Origin: Natrialba hulunbeirensis JCM 10989
Lineage (GTDB): Archaea > Halobacteriota > Halobacteria > Halobacteriales > Natrialbaceae
Assembly (NCBI RefSeq): GCF_000337575.1
Contig: NZ_AOIM01000037.1
Span: 181,616 to 235,631, forward strand
Length of the DNA stretch: 54,016 nucleotides
Reading direction: 5' to 3'
Shown: positions 17,790-28,356 of the stretch, one piece after another
How positions within the stretch are numbered: the first letter of the stretch is position 1
Layout of the letters: every line of letters starts with the position of its first letter
Notes under the pieces: generated by a model
The model's database searches: none
What the model saw: only the letters and a program-made list of their open reading frames with translations
What the model was told of the DNA's origin: nothing
Translations under genes and position numbers: made by a program

Positions 17790-19052
17790 ATGGTCTCCCG
17801 CAGCCGACGGCGACTCCTCGGCGCGATTGGGACGGGCGCAGCACTCGCAGGTGGGGGCTACTGGCTCTCACAGCAACGAGGGGTGGACTGTCCGGACCAA
17901 CTCGAGTCGACACACGAGTTCACGGCGGACCCCAACGTCTGGTCGCCGCCAGTTCTGGACGATAGAACGCTCTTCATCGGTGCCGGCTTCGGAATCACCA
18001 GAATGAGCTCCGGAGAGCGACCGTTTCGACTGCTCGCACTCGAGTCCACCGGCGAGCCGAAGTGGGTCCTTCGACGCGAACTCGGCGGCGGGTTCGGCAT
18101 TCCGAAGCCGACCGACGACCACGTCTTCGTCTCGACCGGCGCGAACAGGCTGTTCGCACTCGAGCGCGAGACCGGGCGCGTCGAGTGGACGTTCGACGCC
18201 GGCAACGAACAAATCGGACACATGAGTGCAGTGGCGGTCGAACACGACGGCCTCGTCGTCATCTCGACCACCCAGCCCGACGCGGACGCCTTCGAAGGCT
18301 CGACTTCGAACTACGTGCTCGGCGTGTCGGCAGCCGAGGGGGAACTCGAGTGGTCGGTTCCCATCACCGGCACCGTGTCGAGCGGTCTCGCGGTGGTGGG
18401 CGGGACGATCGTGGTCGTCACACAGAACGGAACTGCAATCGGGATCGATCCCGAGACCGGCGAAGAACGGTGGGAGACCGATCTGGATGGGAGTGTCGAC
18501 TGGTCCACTACACTGACCCTGCTCGCCGGTGGAGTGCTGGTCCCGCGTGAGGACGGGACGCTACTCACGCTCGCGCCGGCGACCGGCGAAATAACGGGAC
18601 GATACACTGCCCGGACTGCCCGGACAAACGCAGAATACGACCCCAACGAGGAACGCGCACACGAGAGCGACGACGGAGCAGTTGTCCGCGCAGTGTACAG
18701 AGACGAGGACGCGCTGTTTGTCGGTGACCGTAGCGGTGGCGTCACTGCGTACGATGCGGGTGGGGACCTCACTGAACAGTGGCGATACGAGGGCGATGTG
18801 CGGGTCGCCGCACTCGAGACGGTAACTGACCGTGTTGCCGTCCTCGACCAGCGCGGCGTCTACGCCGAACTCGACCGGGAGACGGGGTCGGTTCACCGCA
18901 AGTTCCTGCTTGCGGATGGTTGGTCCGACGACCGTTGTGGACTCGATCCCTCCAACGACCGACTCAACGGACTCGCCGTAACGCGGCGGCAGATCGTCAC
19001 GAGCGGCAGCCTGTACAGCACGTCCCGATATCGGCGACCGTCGGACAGGTAA
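17790..19052 (+). CDS. TAT-exported PQQ-type beta-propeller protein
   Basis: A 420-residue protein with a twin-arginine signal, SRSRRRLLGAIGTGAALAGG, at residues 3-22, so it should be folded before export and sit outside the cell. The rest consists of repeated blades typical of PQQ/BamB-like propellers: LFALERETGRVEWTF, LGVSAAEGELEWSV, IGIDPETGEERWETD and TAYDAGGDLTEQWRY. There is no lipobox cysteine right after the signal. No ligand can be assigned; such proteins often bind partners rather than PQQ. The start is fixed by the signal peptide. Confidence 0.88.
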   Translation: MVSRSRRRLLGAIGTGAALAGGGYWLSQQRGVDCPDQLESTHEFTADPNVWSPPVLDDRTLFIGAGFGITRMSSGERPFRLLALESTGEPKWVLRRELGGGFGIPKPTDDHVFVSTGANRLFALERETGRVEWTFDAGNEQIGHMSAVAVEHDGLVVISTTQPDADAFEGSTSNYVLGVSAAEGELEWSVPITGTVSSGLAVVGGTIVVVTQNGTAIGIDPETGEERWETDLDGSVDWSTTLTLLAGGVLVPREDGTLLTLAPATGEITGRYTARTARTNAEYDPNEERAHESDDGAVVRAVYRDEDALFVGDRSGGVTAYDAGGDLTEQWRYEGDVRVAALETVTDRVAVLDQRGVYAELDRETGSVHRKFLLADGWSDDRCGLDPSNDRLNGLAVTRRQIVTSGSLYSTSRYRRPSDR

Positions 19053-19078
19053 GCGGTCCTGAAGCCCGAGTCAGACGC

Positions 19079-21706
19079 TCAGTCCTCACTCGTGTCGATT
19101 GTGTCGGTCGGGTCGTCGTACGTGAGGAGCTGTTCTGCTTGCTCCGTTTGCTCCGGTTTCCCTGTTTGCTCCGCTTGCCCCATTTCAGACGGAGAGTCGT
19201 CGCCACCAGAAGCGTCAGGGGCTGCGGTATCCGCAGCGCCAGCATCCACCTCGAAGACGGCCAGCGACCCGCGTAACTCGTCGGCCATCTCAGTGAGCGA
19301 CTGCGCACCCGCAGTGACCTCCGAGACGGTCGCGGCCTGCTCCTCTGCCGCGGCGGCGACGGTTTCGGTCTCGTCGCGCGTCTCCCCACTGATCTCGGTC
19401 GCCTCGTCGACCATCGTCACGACGCGCTCGCTCGCGCGGGCCTGCTCGTCGGTCGCGTCGTTGATCGACTGAATGCTGTCGTTTGCCGTCTCTACCTGCT
19501 CGGTAATCTCGCCGATGGCTTCGATACCGTCCTCGACGACATCACTGCCCTCCTCGACGCGATCACGCATCCGCTCGATCTCCGTCACCGTCTCCTCGAC
19601 GGACTGCTTTACGCTCGTAATCCGCTCGTCGACCTCCTGGGTCGCCTCTCCGGTCTCCTCCGCGAGGGACTTGACTTCGTCCGCGACGACCGCGAAGCCG
19701 TCGCCCTCGTTGCCGGCCGCTGCGGCCTCGATGGAGGCGTTTAGCGCGAGTAGGTTCGTCTGGCCCGCGATGTCGTCGATCAGGTCGACGATCTCGCTGA
19801 TCTCACCCATCTCGGCGTCGAGCTGTTCGACCTGCTCGGTGATCGCGTCGGCGCGGCGCTCGAGTTCAGCCATCTCCGATTGGATCTCGTCGGTCGCCTC
19901 GCTCGCCTCCGTTGCGCTCTCTGCGGCCTGATTGGAGACGCTCGCAACGTCGTCGGCCGTCGAGGCGATTTCCTCGACCGTCGCCGAGAGGTCGTTCATC
20001 TCGCCGTAGACCTCCTGGAAGCGCTCGCTCTGGTCTGCTGCGGCAGTTGCGATCTCTTCGGAGGAGCGACTCACCTCGCCGCTCGCGCGTTCGATTTCCT
20101 CGACGCGAGTGGTCACGTCCGCGCTCACGTCGTCAACCTCCTCGGCCAACTCCTGAATGTCGACGATCGTCCACTCGAGTTGGTCTAACATCTCGTTGAA
20201 CGAGGTTGCGATCTCTGCGAGCGCCTCGTTGTCCACCTCCTCGTCGAGGCGCTGTGTGAAGTCGCCGTCCGCTGCTGCGGTCATGACGCTGCCGAACTCG
20301 ACTGCCTTCTGCTCGAGTCGGTCGGCCATCTCCTCGGCCTGACGCTGGGCCTCGGCAGCCTCCTCCTTGGATGCCTCGGCTGCCGCGCGGGAGTCCTCGA
20401 TATCCTCGATGTACGCCTCCAGATCGTGGTGCATCGTTTCGAGTGAGTCGCCCAGTTCGCCGGGCACGTCCGTCTCGAGTACTGGGTCGTCGAACTCCTG
20501 GTCGGCGACGGCGGTCGACTGCGCGGCCGCCGTCTCGAGGTACTGGCGAATATCCTCGAACGAGTTCCTGACGCGACCGACTTCGTCGATCCGGCCGTTG
20601 TCGCTGACCGTAACGTCGGTGTCGCCGTTCGATAGGGCGGTGGCTCGTTCGTCCAGGTCCTCGAGTGCGTTCGCGGTCGAGCGGCCGATGGTCGCCCCGA
20701 TGACGAGGAAGCCGCTCAACGCGATTGCGATGAGGATGATCAGCGAGTTCGCAACGGTGTCGGCGACATCGTAGGCCTCAGACGCCGGTGCGTGTGTGAC
20801 GAGCGCCCAGTCGGTGTTCGGAATCTGTGCGTACCCGATGACTTCGTCGTACTCGTCGTCCTCGGTGACGCCGGCCCGGTAGGTCGTAATCTCGGTGATG
20901 ATCGCCTCGCCTTCTCCGTCGCGATACTCCGAAAACATCGCCGTCTCATCCGGTGCGAGAACGACACCGCCCTCCGAATCGATCGCCTGCGTGTAGCCTC
21001 CATCGACCGGCGTCGAGAAGCCGTTTGCGAGCACGGAGACTTCGGCGGTGATCATCACGAGTCGTGTCGTGTCGTCCGCGTGCGCGCCGTCCTCGCCCGC
21101 CGCGTCGCTCGACTTCTCAACTGGACTCAAAAAGGAGATGACGGGCACGCCATCTTGCTCGTACGTGTCCGTATAGCTCGAGTCGAACTCCTGGTCGACC
21201 AGCCGTTCGTAGCTGAGTTCAGAAATACTGCTCCCGCCGCTGCGTCGCTCCTGTCGCACGTTCGTCTCCAGATCGAGCGTCGTCAGATCCGTACCGACGG
21301 CGCTCTCGTCCGTACTCTGTTGAATCGTATCGCCTTCGACGTAACTCACCGAGTGGACGTCGTCCGAGGCGTGCTCGAGTTCGGACTCGAGTACGGCCGA
21401 GATGTCGTCGTCATCACCGCCGACGATGGTAGGGTATTCAGAGAGCATCCGGACCTGCTGTTCGTTCTGTCCGATCCAGGTGCTGACCTCTGCCGCCTGG
21501 TCGTCAGCCGACTGCTCGATGTCCGACATGACGTCGGTGGTCATCTCGTTGGAGATGCCGGCGTGGAAGAAGACGGCAACGGCGACAGTCAGGAAGAAGA
21601 CCGCAAGGACGACCACGCTGAACTTCGCGATGTAGCTCCGACGAATCCGATCCGGGATCAGATTCACAATCGGTTCCGATAGGTTCTCCGTCCGCACTGA
21701 TTTCAT
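19079..21706 (-). CDS. Methyl-accepting chemotaxis transducer (Htr-type)
   Basis: An 875-residue transducer. Transmembrane segment 1 is at about residues 28-50 ([19 protein letters not shown]). A roughly 280-residue outside sensor domain of dCache type follows, then transmembrane segment 2 near residue 320 ([20 protein letters not shown]). Two HAMP regions and a long helical signalling domain follow. Its hairpin tip, [20 protein letters not shown], is near residue 650 and binds CheA/CheW. The C-terminal tail is acidic with an EQTxQ-like repeat. The start [11 protein letters not shown] is chosen because the upstream frame has no family support. The ligand is unknown; no che genes are in the window. 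Confidence 0.93.
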   Translation of the reverse strand: MKSVRTENLSEPIVNLIPDRIRRSYIAKFSVVVLAVFFLTVAVAVFFHAGISNEMTTDVMSDIEQSADDQAAEVSTWIGQNEQQVRMLSEYPTIVGGDDDDISAVLESELEHASDDVHSVSYVEGDTIQQSTDESAVGTDLTTLDLETNVRQERRSGGSSISELSYERLVDQEFDSSYTDTYEQDGVPVISFLSPVEKSSDAAGEDGAHADDTTRLVMITAEVSVLANGFSTPVDGGYTQAIDSEGGVVLAPDETAMFSEYRDGEGEAIITEITTYRAGVTEDDEYDEVIGYAQIPNTDWALVTHAPASEAYDVADTVANSLIILIAIALSGFLVIGATIGRSTANALEDLDERATALSNGDTDVTVSDNGRIDEVGRVRNSFEDIRQYLETAAAQSTAVADQEFDDPVLETDVPGELGDSLETMHHDLEAYIEDIEDSRAAAEASKEEAAEAQRQAEEMADRLEQKAVEFGSVMTAAADGDFTQRLDEEVDNEALAEIATSFNEMLDQLEWTIVDIQELAEEVDDVSADVTTRVEEIERASGEVSRSSEEIATAAADQSERFQEVYGEMNDLSATVEEIASTADDVASVSNQAAESATEASEATDEIQSEMAELERRADAITEQVEQLDAEMGEISEIVDLIDDIAGQTNLLALNASIEAAAAGNEGDGFAVVADEVKSLAEETGEATQEVDERITSVKQSVEETVTEIERMRDRVEEGSDVVEDGIEAIGEITEQVETANDSIQSINDATDEQARASERVVTMVDEATEISGETRDETETVAAAAEEQAATVSEVTAGAQSLTEMADELRGSLAVFEVDAGAADTAAPDASGGDDSPSEMGQAEQTGKPEQTEQAEQLLTYDDPTDTIDTSED

Positions 21707-21942
21707 TTCCTGAACGTGGCCGCTACCACGGAAAAGTGCTTGTGGCCCATCATGCGTGACAGTCCCATGAGTCGATGACACGCAGGATCCGGGTTCAGCG
21801 TTCAGGATTCCGCCACGAGTGAACAGTCCGGGACTGGGAACTTTCCCTGGCCAACCGATACTGAAACCTTCTTGACCCACGCCCGCGGCATCTGAGGTAT
21901 GGACGACGGTGACCGGTTCCGTACTAGCGTGAGGTGGCGAAC

Positions 21943-22962
21943 GTGACGAGCGTCAAGGAGTTCCAGATCGACGAGGAAGCGACCGAAACCGACCTCGGTC
22001 GCGGCCTCTTCGTCTTCACTGACGACTACTCTGTCTTCGACTGGGGGAAGATGCCCGACCAGATCGCCGAAAAGGGCGCAAGCCTCTGTACCATGGGCGC
22101 GTACAACTTCGAGCTACTCGAGTCCGAAGGCGTCGCGACCCACTACCGCGGCGTCATCGAGGGTGGTGAGGTCATCCGACTCGCGGACGCCTCTCGCCCA
22201 CCCTGGCAGATGGCAATCGACCTCACACAGGTGCCAGACCTGCCAAACGAGGGCCGAGACTACGATTACGACCACTACCACGAGGTTGCCGGCCACAATT
22301 ATCTGATCCCACTCGAGATCATTTTCCGCAACGAGGTGCCGATCGGGTCGAGTCTGCGCAGCCGAACCGAGCCTGAAGACCACGGACTCGACTTCGATAG
22401 CTGGCCGGAGGGGGCAGTCGATCTTGACGAACCGATCATCGAGTTCTCCACGAAGTACGAGGAGGGAGACCGCTACCTCGATCGGGAGGAAGCGGATGCG
22501 ATCGCCGGCCGTGCCGACATCGACGCGCTCGCGGATCTCGCCCGTGAAGTCAATCAGATCATCACCGAACAGGCCGAGTCGGCCGGGCTGGATCACCAGG
22601 ACGGGAAGATCGAGTGTCTCTACTACGACGGTGAGATCCGTGTCGCGGACGTCGTCGGCACCTTCGATGAGAACCGCTTTAGCTACGAGGGGACCCAGCT
22701 CTCGAAGGAAGTGCTGCGCCAGCACCATAAGCGCACCCAGCCAGAATGGGTGCAGGCCGTCAAGGCCGCGAAGGCCGAGGCGAAACAGGAGAACGTCGCG
22801 AACTGGAAGTCGCTCTGTGATCGTGATCCACAGTCGCTCGACGAGGACGTGCTAACTACTGCCCGGAACATGTACTGTGCGGGGGCCAACGCCTACACCG
22901 GCCAGGAACTGTTCGACGCGCCGCCGCTCTCGTCGGCGATCGGTGCTGTTCAGCGCCTGTAA
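21943..22962 (+). CDS. purC: Phosphoribosylaminoimidazole-succinocarboxamide synthase PurC
   Basis: A 339-residue SAICAR synthetase joining CAIR and aspartate with ATP in purine synthesis. It opens [20 protein letters not shown] and has [34 protein letters not shown] and the phosphate-binding [24 protein letters not shown], all PurC hallmarks. Two in-frame GTG starts exist, 21934 and 21943; the second matches the usual haloarchaeal start (TSVKEF). It is longer than bacterial PurC (about 240), as is normal in haloarchaea. Other pur genes lie downstream at 24010, 30148 and 30459. Confidence 0.93.
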   Translation: MTSVKEFQIDEEATETDLGRGLFVFTDDYSVFDWGKMPDQIAEKGASLCTMGAYNFELLESEGVATHYRGVIEGGEVIRLADASRPPWQMAIDLTQVPDLPNEGRDYDYDHYHEVAGHNYLIPLEIIFRNEVPIGSSLRSRTEPEDHGLDFDSWPEGAVDLDEPIIEFSTKYEEGDRYLDREEADAIAGRADIDALADLAREVNQIITEQAESAGLDHQDGKIECLYYDGEIRVADVVGTFDENRFSYEGTQLSKEVLRQHHKRTQPEWVQAVKAAKAEAKQENVANWKSLCDRDPQSLDEDVLTTARNMYCAGANAYTGQELFDAPPLSSAIGAVQRL

Positions 22963-23109
22963 GCACAGCCACGTTTCAGACCGTTCCCAGACGCACGTTG
23001 CGGAGCTGCTTTGTTGTGCACCGACGGTCACCCGAACTGGTTCGATTCCCAACTCGATGCAGACAGTAATCCTCATATGCGCCGAGTAACGAGGAGTTAC
23101 TGAGCGCAC

Positions 23110-23313
23110 ATGACGTTTGCCACGAGCGTCGCATCAAGTATCGCCCCGTTCGACCCAACGTACGGTATCACTATCGTCGCGAGCGTAATGCTCGCCGTCT
23201 TCGTCGCCGCGATGGTATTCCTCGCACTCGCCCCGGTCGTCTCCGGTGACTCGCCGGAAACCGCCCCGCATGGTGGCCCTGCACTCGAGACGAACACCAA
23301 CGAAGCCGACTAA
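23110..23313 (+). CDS. Small single-span membrane protein
   Basis: A 67-residue protein with one long hydrophobic segment at residues 19-44 (ITIVASVMLAVFVAAMVFLALAPVV) and an acidic C-terminal tail (ETAPHGGPALETNTNEAD). Not recognised. The composition and third-position GC are like real genes here, and a start at 23110 is preceded by CGCAC rather than a Shine-Dalgarno site. It could belong to the many small haloarchaeal membrane proteins of unknown role. Confidence 0.6.
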   Translation: MTFATSVASSIAPFDPTYGITIVASVMLAVFVAAMVFLALAPVVSGDSPETAPHGGPALETNTNEAD

Positions 23314-23626
23314 TACACGATCGCCGACTCGGTCGTCTCTCGCTGATTTCTCGGTTCGTCTTGGCTCCAGAGCTGAGAGTGGCCACCCTGGTCTACCGAT
23401 CACCCGGCTCGTACTGCTCTCGAACCAGCGGTGCGTGCCCTCGTTCTTCGAGTCGCCCCATAGGAGCGAGAGAACCTGACTGCACAGTTGGACGGAGAGC
23501 TACAGCCGTTGTTCGAAGGCGTCACTGTCGACCAGGACGAGCGGGAGCAGTGGCGTGAAAACCGCCAATCGGCTCCAGTATTAACAGCACGACCGCGCCG
23601 CGTCGACACAATCGGTTCCCAACGGA
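23314..23626. other. 313-bp stretch without a supported gene
   Basis: Neither strand shows a convincing frame. The best candidate is a minus-strand frame of about 30 codons ending near 23396 with haloarchaeal-style composition (LEERGHAPLVREQYEPGDR); it is too short to claim. Codon usage in the other frames is random. It separates the small membrane protein from the 23627 gene. Confidence 0.4.
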
Positions 23627-23800
23627 TTATCGCCACTGCTCGAGTTCGGCGGCGCTCGCCGGTGTCGCCGAGAGCCACGCGTCGTCACGAGCGATATCGG
23701 CGACGATGAACTGCGTCTCGCCGTCGATTTCGTCAATCGCGGCGACCACGTCGGAGTCAGTTCCCATCTGCCGATCGAGCGGCTCCGTTCTGGGAGGCAT
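23627..23800 (-). CDS. Small conserved haloarchaeal protein, DUF7556-like
   Basis: A 57-residue protein starting MPPRTEPLDRQMGTDSDVVA and ending AAELEQWR. The core (DSDVVAAIDEIDGETQFIVAD, then RDDAWLSA) matches a small haloarchaeal family I recall as DUF7556, whose function is unknown. The pattern of one helix followed by two beta strands suggests a compact domain. Upstream on the minus strand is an 11-nt-period tandem repeat of GTGCGACAAT (23872-23892) that may be regulatory. The short length makes it easy to miss. Confidence 0.75.
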   Translation of the reverse strand: MPPRTEPLDRQMGTDSDVVAAIDEIDGETQFIVADIARDDAWLSATPASAAELEQWR

Positions 23801-24009
23801 GTTTGCATATCTCTCCGTACGAGTGATGAACGTTTCGGATAGGAGCCAATAACTACTCGTTCGGAAACGATGTGCGACAATCGTGCGACAATTGAGAACT
23901 AATTCACTCGGTTCTGAAACAGTGACGTCCGTGCCAGTGACACGCGACCCAGCAAACCGCGTCCGTTCACCTGCTGGGACTCGAGTACGGAGGCAGAAGG
24001 CGTCGGATG

Positions 24010-24960
24010 TTAGCCGTCGTCTGCGACGACGCTTCCAATACCGTCGACCGGCCGGTCGGGCGTCACCTCGTCGATTTCCGTGGGGAGGCCGAGCTGGTAG
24101 CCGGTGCCGTTTTCCCGAACTGTGGTTCGGCCGCGATGGACGGAGACGTCGCCGTTGAGGTGGAGCTTGACCGCCTCGAGGAGCGCGTCCGCCTCGAGTG
24201 GCTGGCCCCGGCGTTTCATGTCGTCGACGTCGGCGTCGTCCGGCACGTCGAACGCGCGCTGGGTGATGATCGGCCCCTGATCGAGGTCCGTGGTCACGTA
24301 GTGGGCAGTGACGCCGGCGACGCGAACGCCCTCCTCGACGGCCTGTCGGTAGGCCTCGGCACCGGGGAACGACGGCAGCAGTGACGGGTGGATGTTGATG
24401 ATGCGGTCCTCGTAGCGGAAGACGACGTTCGGACTCAGGATGCGCATGTAGCGGGCGAGGACGATGAGGTCGGCGTCGTACTCCGCGAGGACTTCGAGCA
24501 GGCGCTCTTCGTTCTGTTGGCCCTTCTCGTCACCGATATCGTGGAACGGGACGCCGTAGTGTTCGGCCAGCGGCTGGAGGTCGTCATGGTTGCCGATGAC
24601 GACGCCGATGTCGGCACCGAGTTCGTCGTTCGCCCAGGCCTCGAACAGCGCCTCGAGACAGTGGCTCTCTTTCGTTCCGAGGACGGCAATCTGCTGGGTC
24701 TCCCGATCGGCGGGGAATCGAACCTGCACGTCGAGGCCGAGGTCCTCGCCGAGTTCGTGCAGATCCTCGCGGAGCGTCTCCTCGGTACAGACCATCTCCG
24801 AGGTATCGACGGCGAGGTACATCCGGAAGACGCCGTCGCGAACCGCCTGATCGAGGTCTTCGATGTTGATCCCGCGCTCGAACAGGAGGCTCGTCACCCG
24901 GGCGACGAGCCCCGTGTCGTCGTCTCCGATCACCGTAATTTCAGTCACGTCTGTCGTCAT
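24010..24960 (-). CDS. purU: Formyltetrahydrofolate deformylase PurU
   Basis: A 316-residue protein with an N-terminal ACT domain (TEITVIGDDDTGLVARVTSL, residues 6-25) and a C-terminal formyltransferase-fold domain. The catalytic region INIHPSLLPSFPGAEAYRQA has Asn and His, and HYVTTDLDQGPIITQ supplies the Asp. PurU hydrolyses 10-formyl-tetrahydrofolate and supplies formate for purine synthesis. The start MTTDVTEITV is preferred to the ORF start 69 bp upstream. An extra C-terminal tail of about 50 residues (HRGRTTVRENGTGYQLGLP) exceeds the bacterial length of about 280. Confidence 0.92.
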   Translation of the reverse strand: MTTDVTEITVIGDDDTGLVARVTSLLFERGINIEDLDQAVRDGVFRMYLAVDTSEMVCTEETLREDLHELGEDLGLDVQVRFPADRETQQIAVLGTKESHCLEALFEAWANDELGADIGVVIGNHDDLQPLAEHYGVPFHDIGDEKGQQNEERLLEVLAEYDADLIVLARYMRILSPNVVFRYEDRIINIHPSLLPSFPGAEAYRQAVEEGVRVAGVTAHYVTTDLDQGPIITQRAFDVPDDADVDDMKRRGQPLEADALLEAVKLHLNGDVSVHRGRTTVRENGTGYQLGLPTEIDEVTPDRPVDGIGSVVADDG

Positions 24961-25381
24961 CGTGGCCACCTCCGCTCGAGCGTTCGTCGGGGCATCAACA
25001 TCTGCGGTAGCATCAGTATCAGTACGCACCTCAGTCTATGCGCGGCTAAAAGTCCTGCTTTCCGCGGCGTCACTGCGAGTGAATCGATACCACCGCTGTC
25101 CGGTCGCGGCACTCTCAGCAGCAGCAACCGCAACAGCATCTACGCCAACGCAGCCGCTCGCCGACGCAACGACCGCTCGATCGTCGTCTCCTCGGCGAGC
25201 GACTCGAGTTCGGTCGTCGCGTCACAATCGGCCAGGTACTCGAGTGCCTGCCGGCGGAACTCGCCCCGGAGGCCGTCGGTGCGGACGATGACGCCGAGAG
25301 CGGTTCGGTCGTCACTGGCGGCGAGTTCGGCGAGTGCGTCGTATCGGTGCGTGTCGCTGACGGCGGTTTTTACGGGAAATA

Positions 25382-25511
25382 CGAGGCGAAAGCCTCGCCC
25401 TTGAGGGGCATGGCGAGAGCAAAGCTCTCGCTGTCGTTCGAGAGACGTACGTCTCTCGTGATGACGAGACGCTCCGCGTCTCGAACCACAACCGAAAAGC
25501 GAAGCTTTTCG
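25382..25511 (+). repeat. Array of five perfect hairpins in transposon left end
   Basis: CGAGGC-GAAA-GCCTCG (25382-25397), GCGAGAGC-AAA-GCTCTCGC (25413-25431), CGAGAGACGT-ACGTCTCTCG (25439-25458), CGAGACGC-TCC-GCGTCTCG (25465-25483) and CGAAAAGC-GAA-GCTTTTCG (25493-25511). Linkers are 15, 7, 6 and 9 nt. The fourth hairpin with its flanks (TGATGA before, AACCAC after) recurs at 39402-39432 with a different loop. Only one hairpin is normally needed at the end of such an element. Confidence 0.85.
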
Positions 25512-25613
25512 AGGACGGGGATGAAGCCGACCAACAGTATTCAACCACCGTCGATGGCATAGGCGGGGTTCCAACGCAGTCTTTAAGCCACCCGACCATG
25601 ATAGTGTACAAAG

Positions 25614-26045
<432 letters not shown>

Positions 26046-26239
26046 AGCGCGTCAACACCTTCGAAGTGGTTCCACAGACCGAGAACGACAAAGAGTGCCT
26101 TCTGCGGCTACTCGACGCCTCTGCCTCCCTGTGGAACGAACTCACCTACGAACGCCGTCAGAACTACTTCGGTGACGGCGACGTGTGGGACACTTCCGAA
26201 TACCGTGGACAGTACAACGGTGTCGTCGGAAGCGCGACG

Positions 26240-26280
<41 letters not shown>

Positions 26281-26335
26281 GTTCTTCGCTCTCAAAGAGA
26301 AAGGCGAGGACGCCAACCCACCGTCGTACTGGGGT

Positions 26336-26386
26336 CTTGGAGAGCGAAGCTCTCCAATGGTCGGCGAATCGTAGATTCGCCTCGAC
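26336..26386 (+). repeat. 51-nt two-hairpin insert carrying a stop codon
   Basis: TTGGAGAGC-GAA-GCTCTCCAA (26337-26357) and GGCGAATC-GTA-GATTCGCC (26363-26381), separated by TGGTC. It adds 17 codons to tnpB at the WG-N junction, the same length as the tnpA insert, and its second loop creates TAG in frame. Confidence 0.82.
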
Positions 26387-26491
26387 AACGAGGAGGAAGG
26401 ACGCGAACTCCGCACCTACATCCGATGCAACCAGTACACGATTGAGTGGGGGAAGCGTAGCCGTCTGGAAATTCCTGTCGGGCAAGAACTG

Positions 26492-26536
<45 letters not shown>

Positions 26537-26818
26537 GTCCGAGGCAACCCGAAGTGGGACGGCAAACAGGGTCGTCTGGAACTTGAGTACGACGAAATGA
26601 GCGACACGTTCAGGGCTTTCCAACCTGTCACCGTACCTGATTCTCGACTGGATTCACCACTGGCTTCGGAAGAAGCCGCCCTCGACGTTGGCGCGAACAA
26701 TCTCGTCGCCTGTTCCACGACCACTGGGAACCAGTACCTCTACGATGGGCGGGAATTGTTCGGACGGTTCCGCGAAACAACAGACGAAATCGCCCGCCTA
26801 CAGTCGAAATTGCCCGAG

Positions 26819-26923
26819 AGACGCAGTCTCTCGGAATCAAGCGAAACCTCCGGTTTCGCGGACGTCGCGGAGCTTCGCTCCGCTCAGTCACGGAAGACGG
26901 AGTCTTCCGGACGACTCCGAGAG
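26819..26923 (+). repeat. 105-nt four-hairpin cassette inside tnpB
   Basis: Four perfect hairpins: CCGAGAGAC-GCA-GTCTCTCGG (26814-26834, its first bases shared with host sequence), GCGAAACC-TCC-GGTTTCGC (26841-26859), GCGGAGC-TTC-GCTCCGC (26867-26883) and CGGAAGAC-GGA-GTCTTCCG (26891-26909). Linkers are AATCAA, GGACGTC and TCAGTCA. The same hairpin order and nearly the same linkers occur at 39318-39445 in reverse orientation. It adds 35 codons without a stop. Confidence 0.85.
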
Positions 26924-27096
26924 GGACGCTACAGTTCCAAGCGGATTCGACGGCTGTACCGACAGCGGACGAAACGCCGTGACCACGCACAGAACGCGCT
27001 GGTGCGCGACCTCGTTGAACGGCTGTACGACGAGGGCGTGGCGACAGTGTACGTGGGCGACTTGACCGACGTGCTTGAAACGCACTGGTCGGTCAG

Positions 27097-27140
<44 letters not shown>

Positions 27141-27310
27141 TCCACCGTCTCGCGTGCGTCTGTGAAGAATACGGTATCAGCCTCGAAGCCGAGTCGGAAG
27201 CGTGGACGAGTCAGACATGTCCTGAGTGTGGCGACCACGAGGAGACGGTTCGCCACGAAGATACGCTGACGTGTTCATGCGGATTCGAGGGACACGCCGA
27301 CCTCACAGCG

Positions 27311-27391
<81 letters not shown>

Positions 27392-27399
27392 GACTGGTC

Positions 27400-27527
<128 letters not shown>

Positions 27528-27550
27528 GTATCGAATCGTCGGCCATCAAT

Positions 27551-27585
27551 TAATAACTACCTGCCCTATGTAATAGTAGTTATTA
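27551..27585 (-). promoter_or_regulatory. Inverted repeat in promoter of the interrupted gene
   Basis: TAATAACTAC (27551-27560) and GTAGTTATTA (27576-27585) form a perfect 10-bp inverted repeat with a 15-nt spacer. It covers positions about -5 to -39 before the ATG at 27544-27546 on the minus strand, including the likely TATA region. It could be an operator. Confidence 0.45.
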
Positions 27586-27692
27586 TCTACCACCTATATT
27601 TTGTTAACTCTGCTGTGAGCCAGGGGCCTACCGGACGCGACCACAGCCACATCGAACACGCACGGCAAAAGACCGCCGTCTACGCTTCCTCT

Positions 27693-28187
27693 TCACTCGG
27701 TCGACCGCTCGAAGTCGGAACTCGAGTGCCCCTTGGTGTTCGAACGGCTACCACTGCGTCCGCGGACACGTTCATGTCTACTGTCGGTCCCGAACTCCTC
27801 ATCCGCGCTGTCGCCAGCGAGGTATCGCTCAGCGTCGCCGAGAGAACCAGTTTCGAGCAGTAACTCGAGTCGTCGTTCGAACTCCGCATCGGAGAGGTCA
27901 CCGTCGGCGTACCTGACCCGGAGCCGCTCCAGTGCGTCTTCGGGTTCGTCGGAGGCGTGGGCCTCTACGTCAACAGCGGTGCCCGACTCGGGTGTGGGCG
28001 CAGGTGGAGTGAGCGCCGAGATGAGATCGCGGAGCAAGTCACCACCAAAGACGAGCACCATAATCCCGAGAATGACTGCGACCGACGAGTCGATCACGAC
28101 GAGCGCGACGAACGCCGCAAGCAGTGCAACGAGAAGGAAAGCAACTGCTATCTGTGACGACCGACCCGTAGCCTGCGCTTCGCTCAT
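27693..28187 (-). CDS. Two-TM protein with C-terminal SHOCT domain
   Basis: A 164-residue protein. Residues about 12-50 give two adjacent membrane segments (AVAFLLVALLAAFVALVVI, AVILGIMVLVFGGDLL). An acidic linker follows, then a SHOCT motif, ALERLRVRYADGDLSDAEFERRLELLL, at about residues 84-111. Short C-terminal SHOCT domains are common at the ends of prokaryotic membrane proteins and are thought to mediate oligomerisation. The start MSEAQATGRSS is preferred over a longer frame to 28319. The tail after residue 120 is rich in Ser, Arg and Glu. Confidence 0.82.
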   Translation of the reverse strand: MSEAQATGRSSQIAVAFLLVALLAAFVALVVIDSSVAVILGIMVLVFGGDLLRDLISALTPPAPTPESGTAVDVEAHASDEPEDALERLRVRYADGDLSDAEFERRLELLLETGSLGDAERYLAGDSADEEFGTDSRHERVRGRSGSRSNTKGHSSSDFERSTE

Positions 28188-28356
28188 ACCATCCTGTTCG
28201 GAATACAACAGTAAAATCCCACCGTTCGTGTGACAGTTCCGTCCACCGCTGGTTGTGATGCAGTTTCCCGGTGGCTGGATACCAACTCCACCCCCATCCA
28301 TAGCAGCAGTTATTAACACAGTAGTTTAAAATAATAATCTGGCGTAGCAGGTGCTG

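Noticed and set aside
16122-19052. 976-codon plus-strand frame
   Set aside because: Its first half is antisense to cofH with no family features; only the part from 17790, starting with a TAT signal, is a gene.
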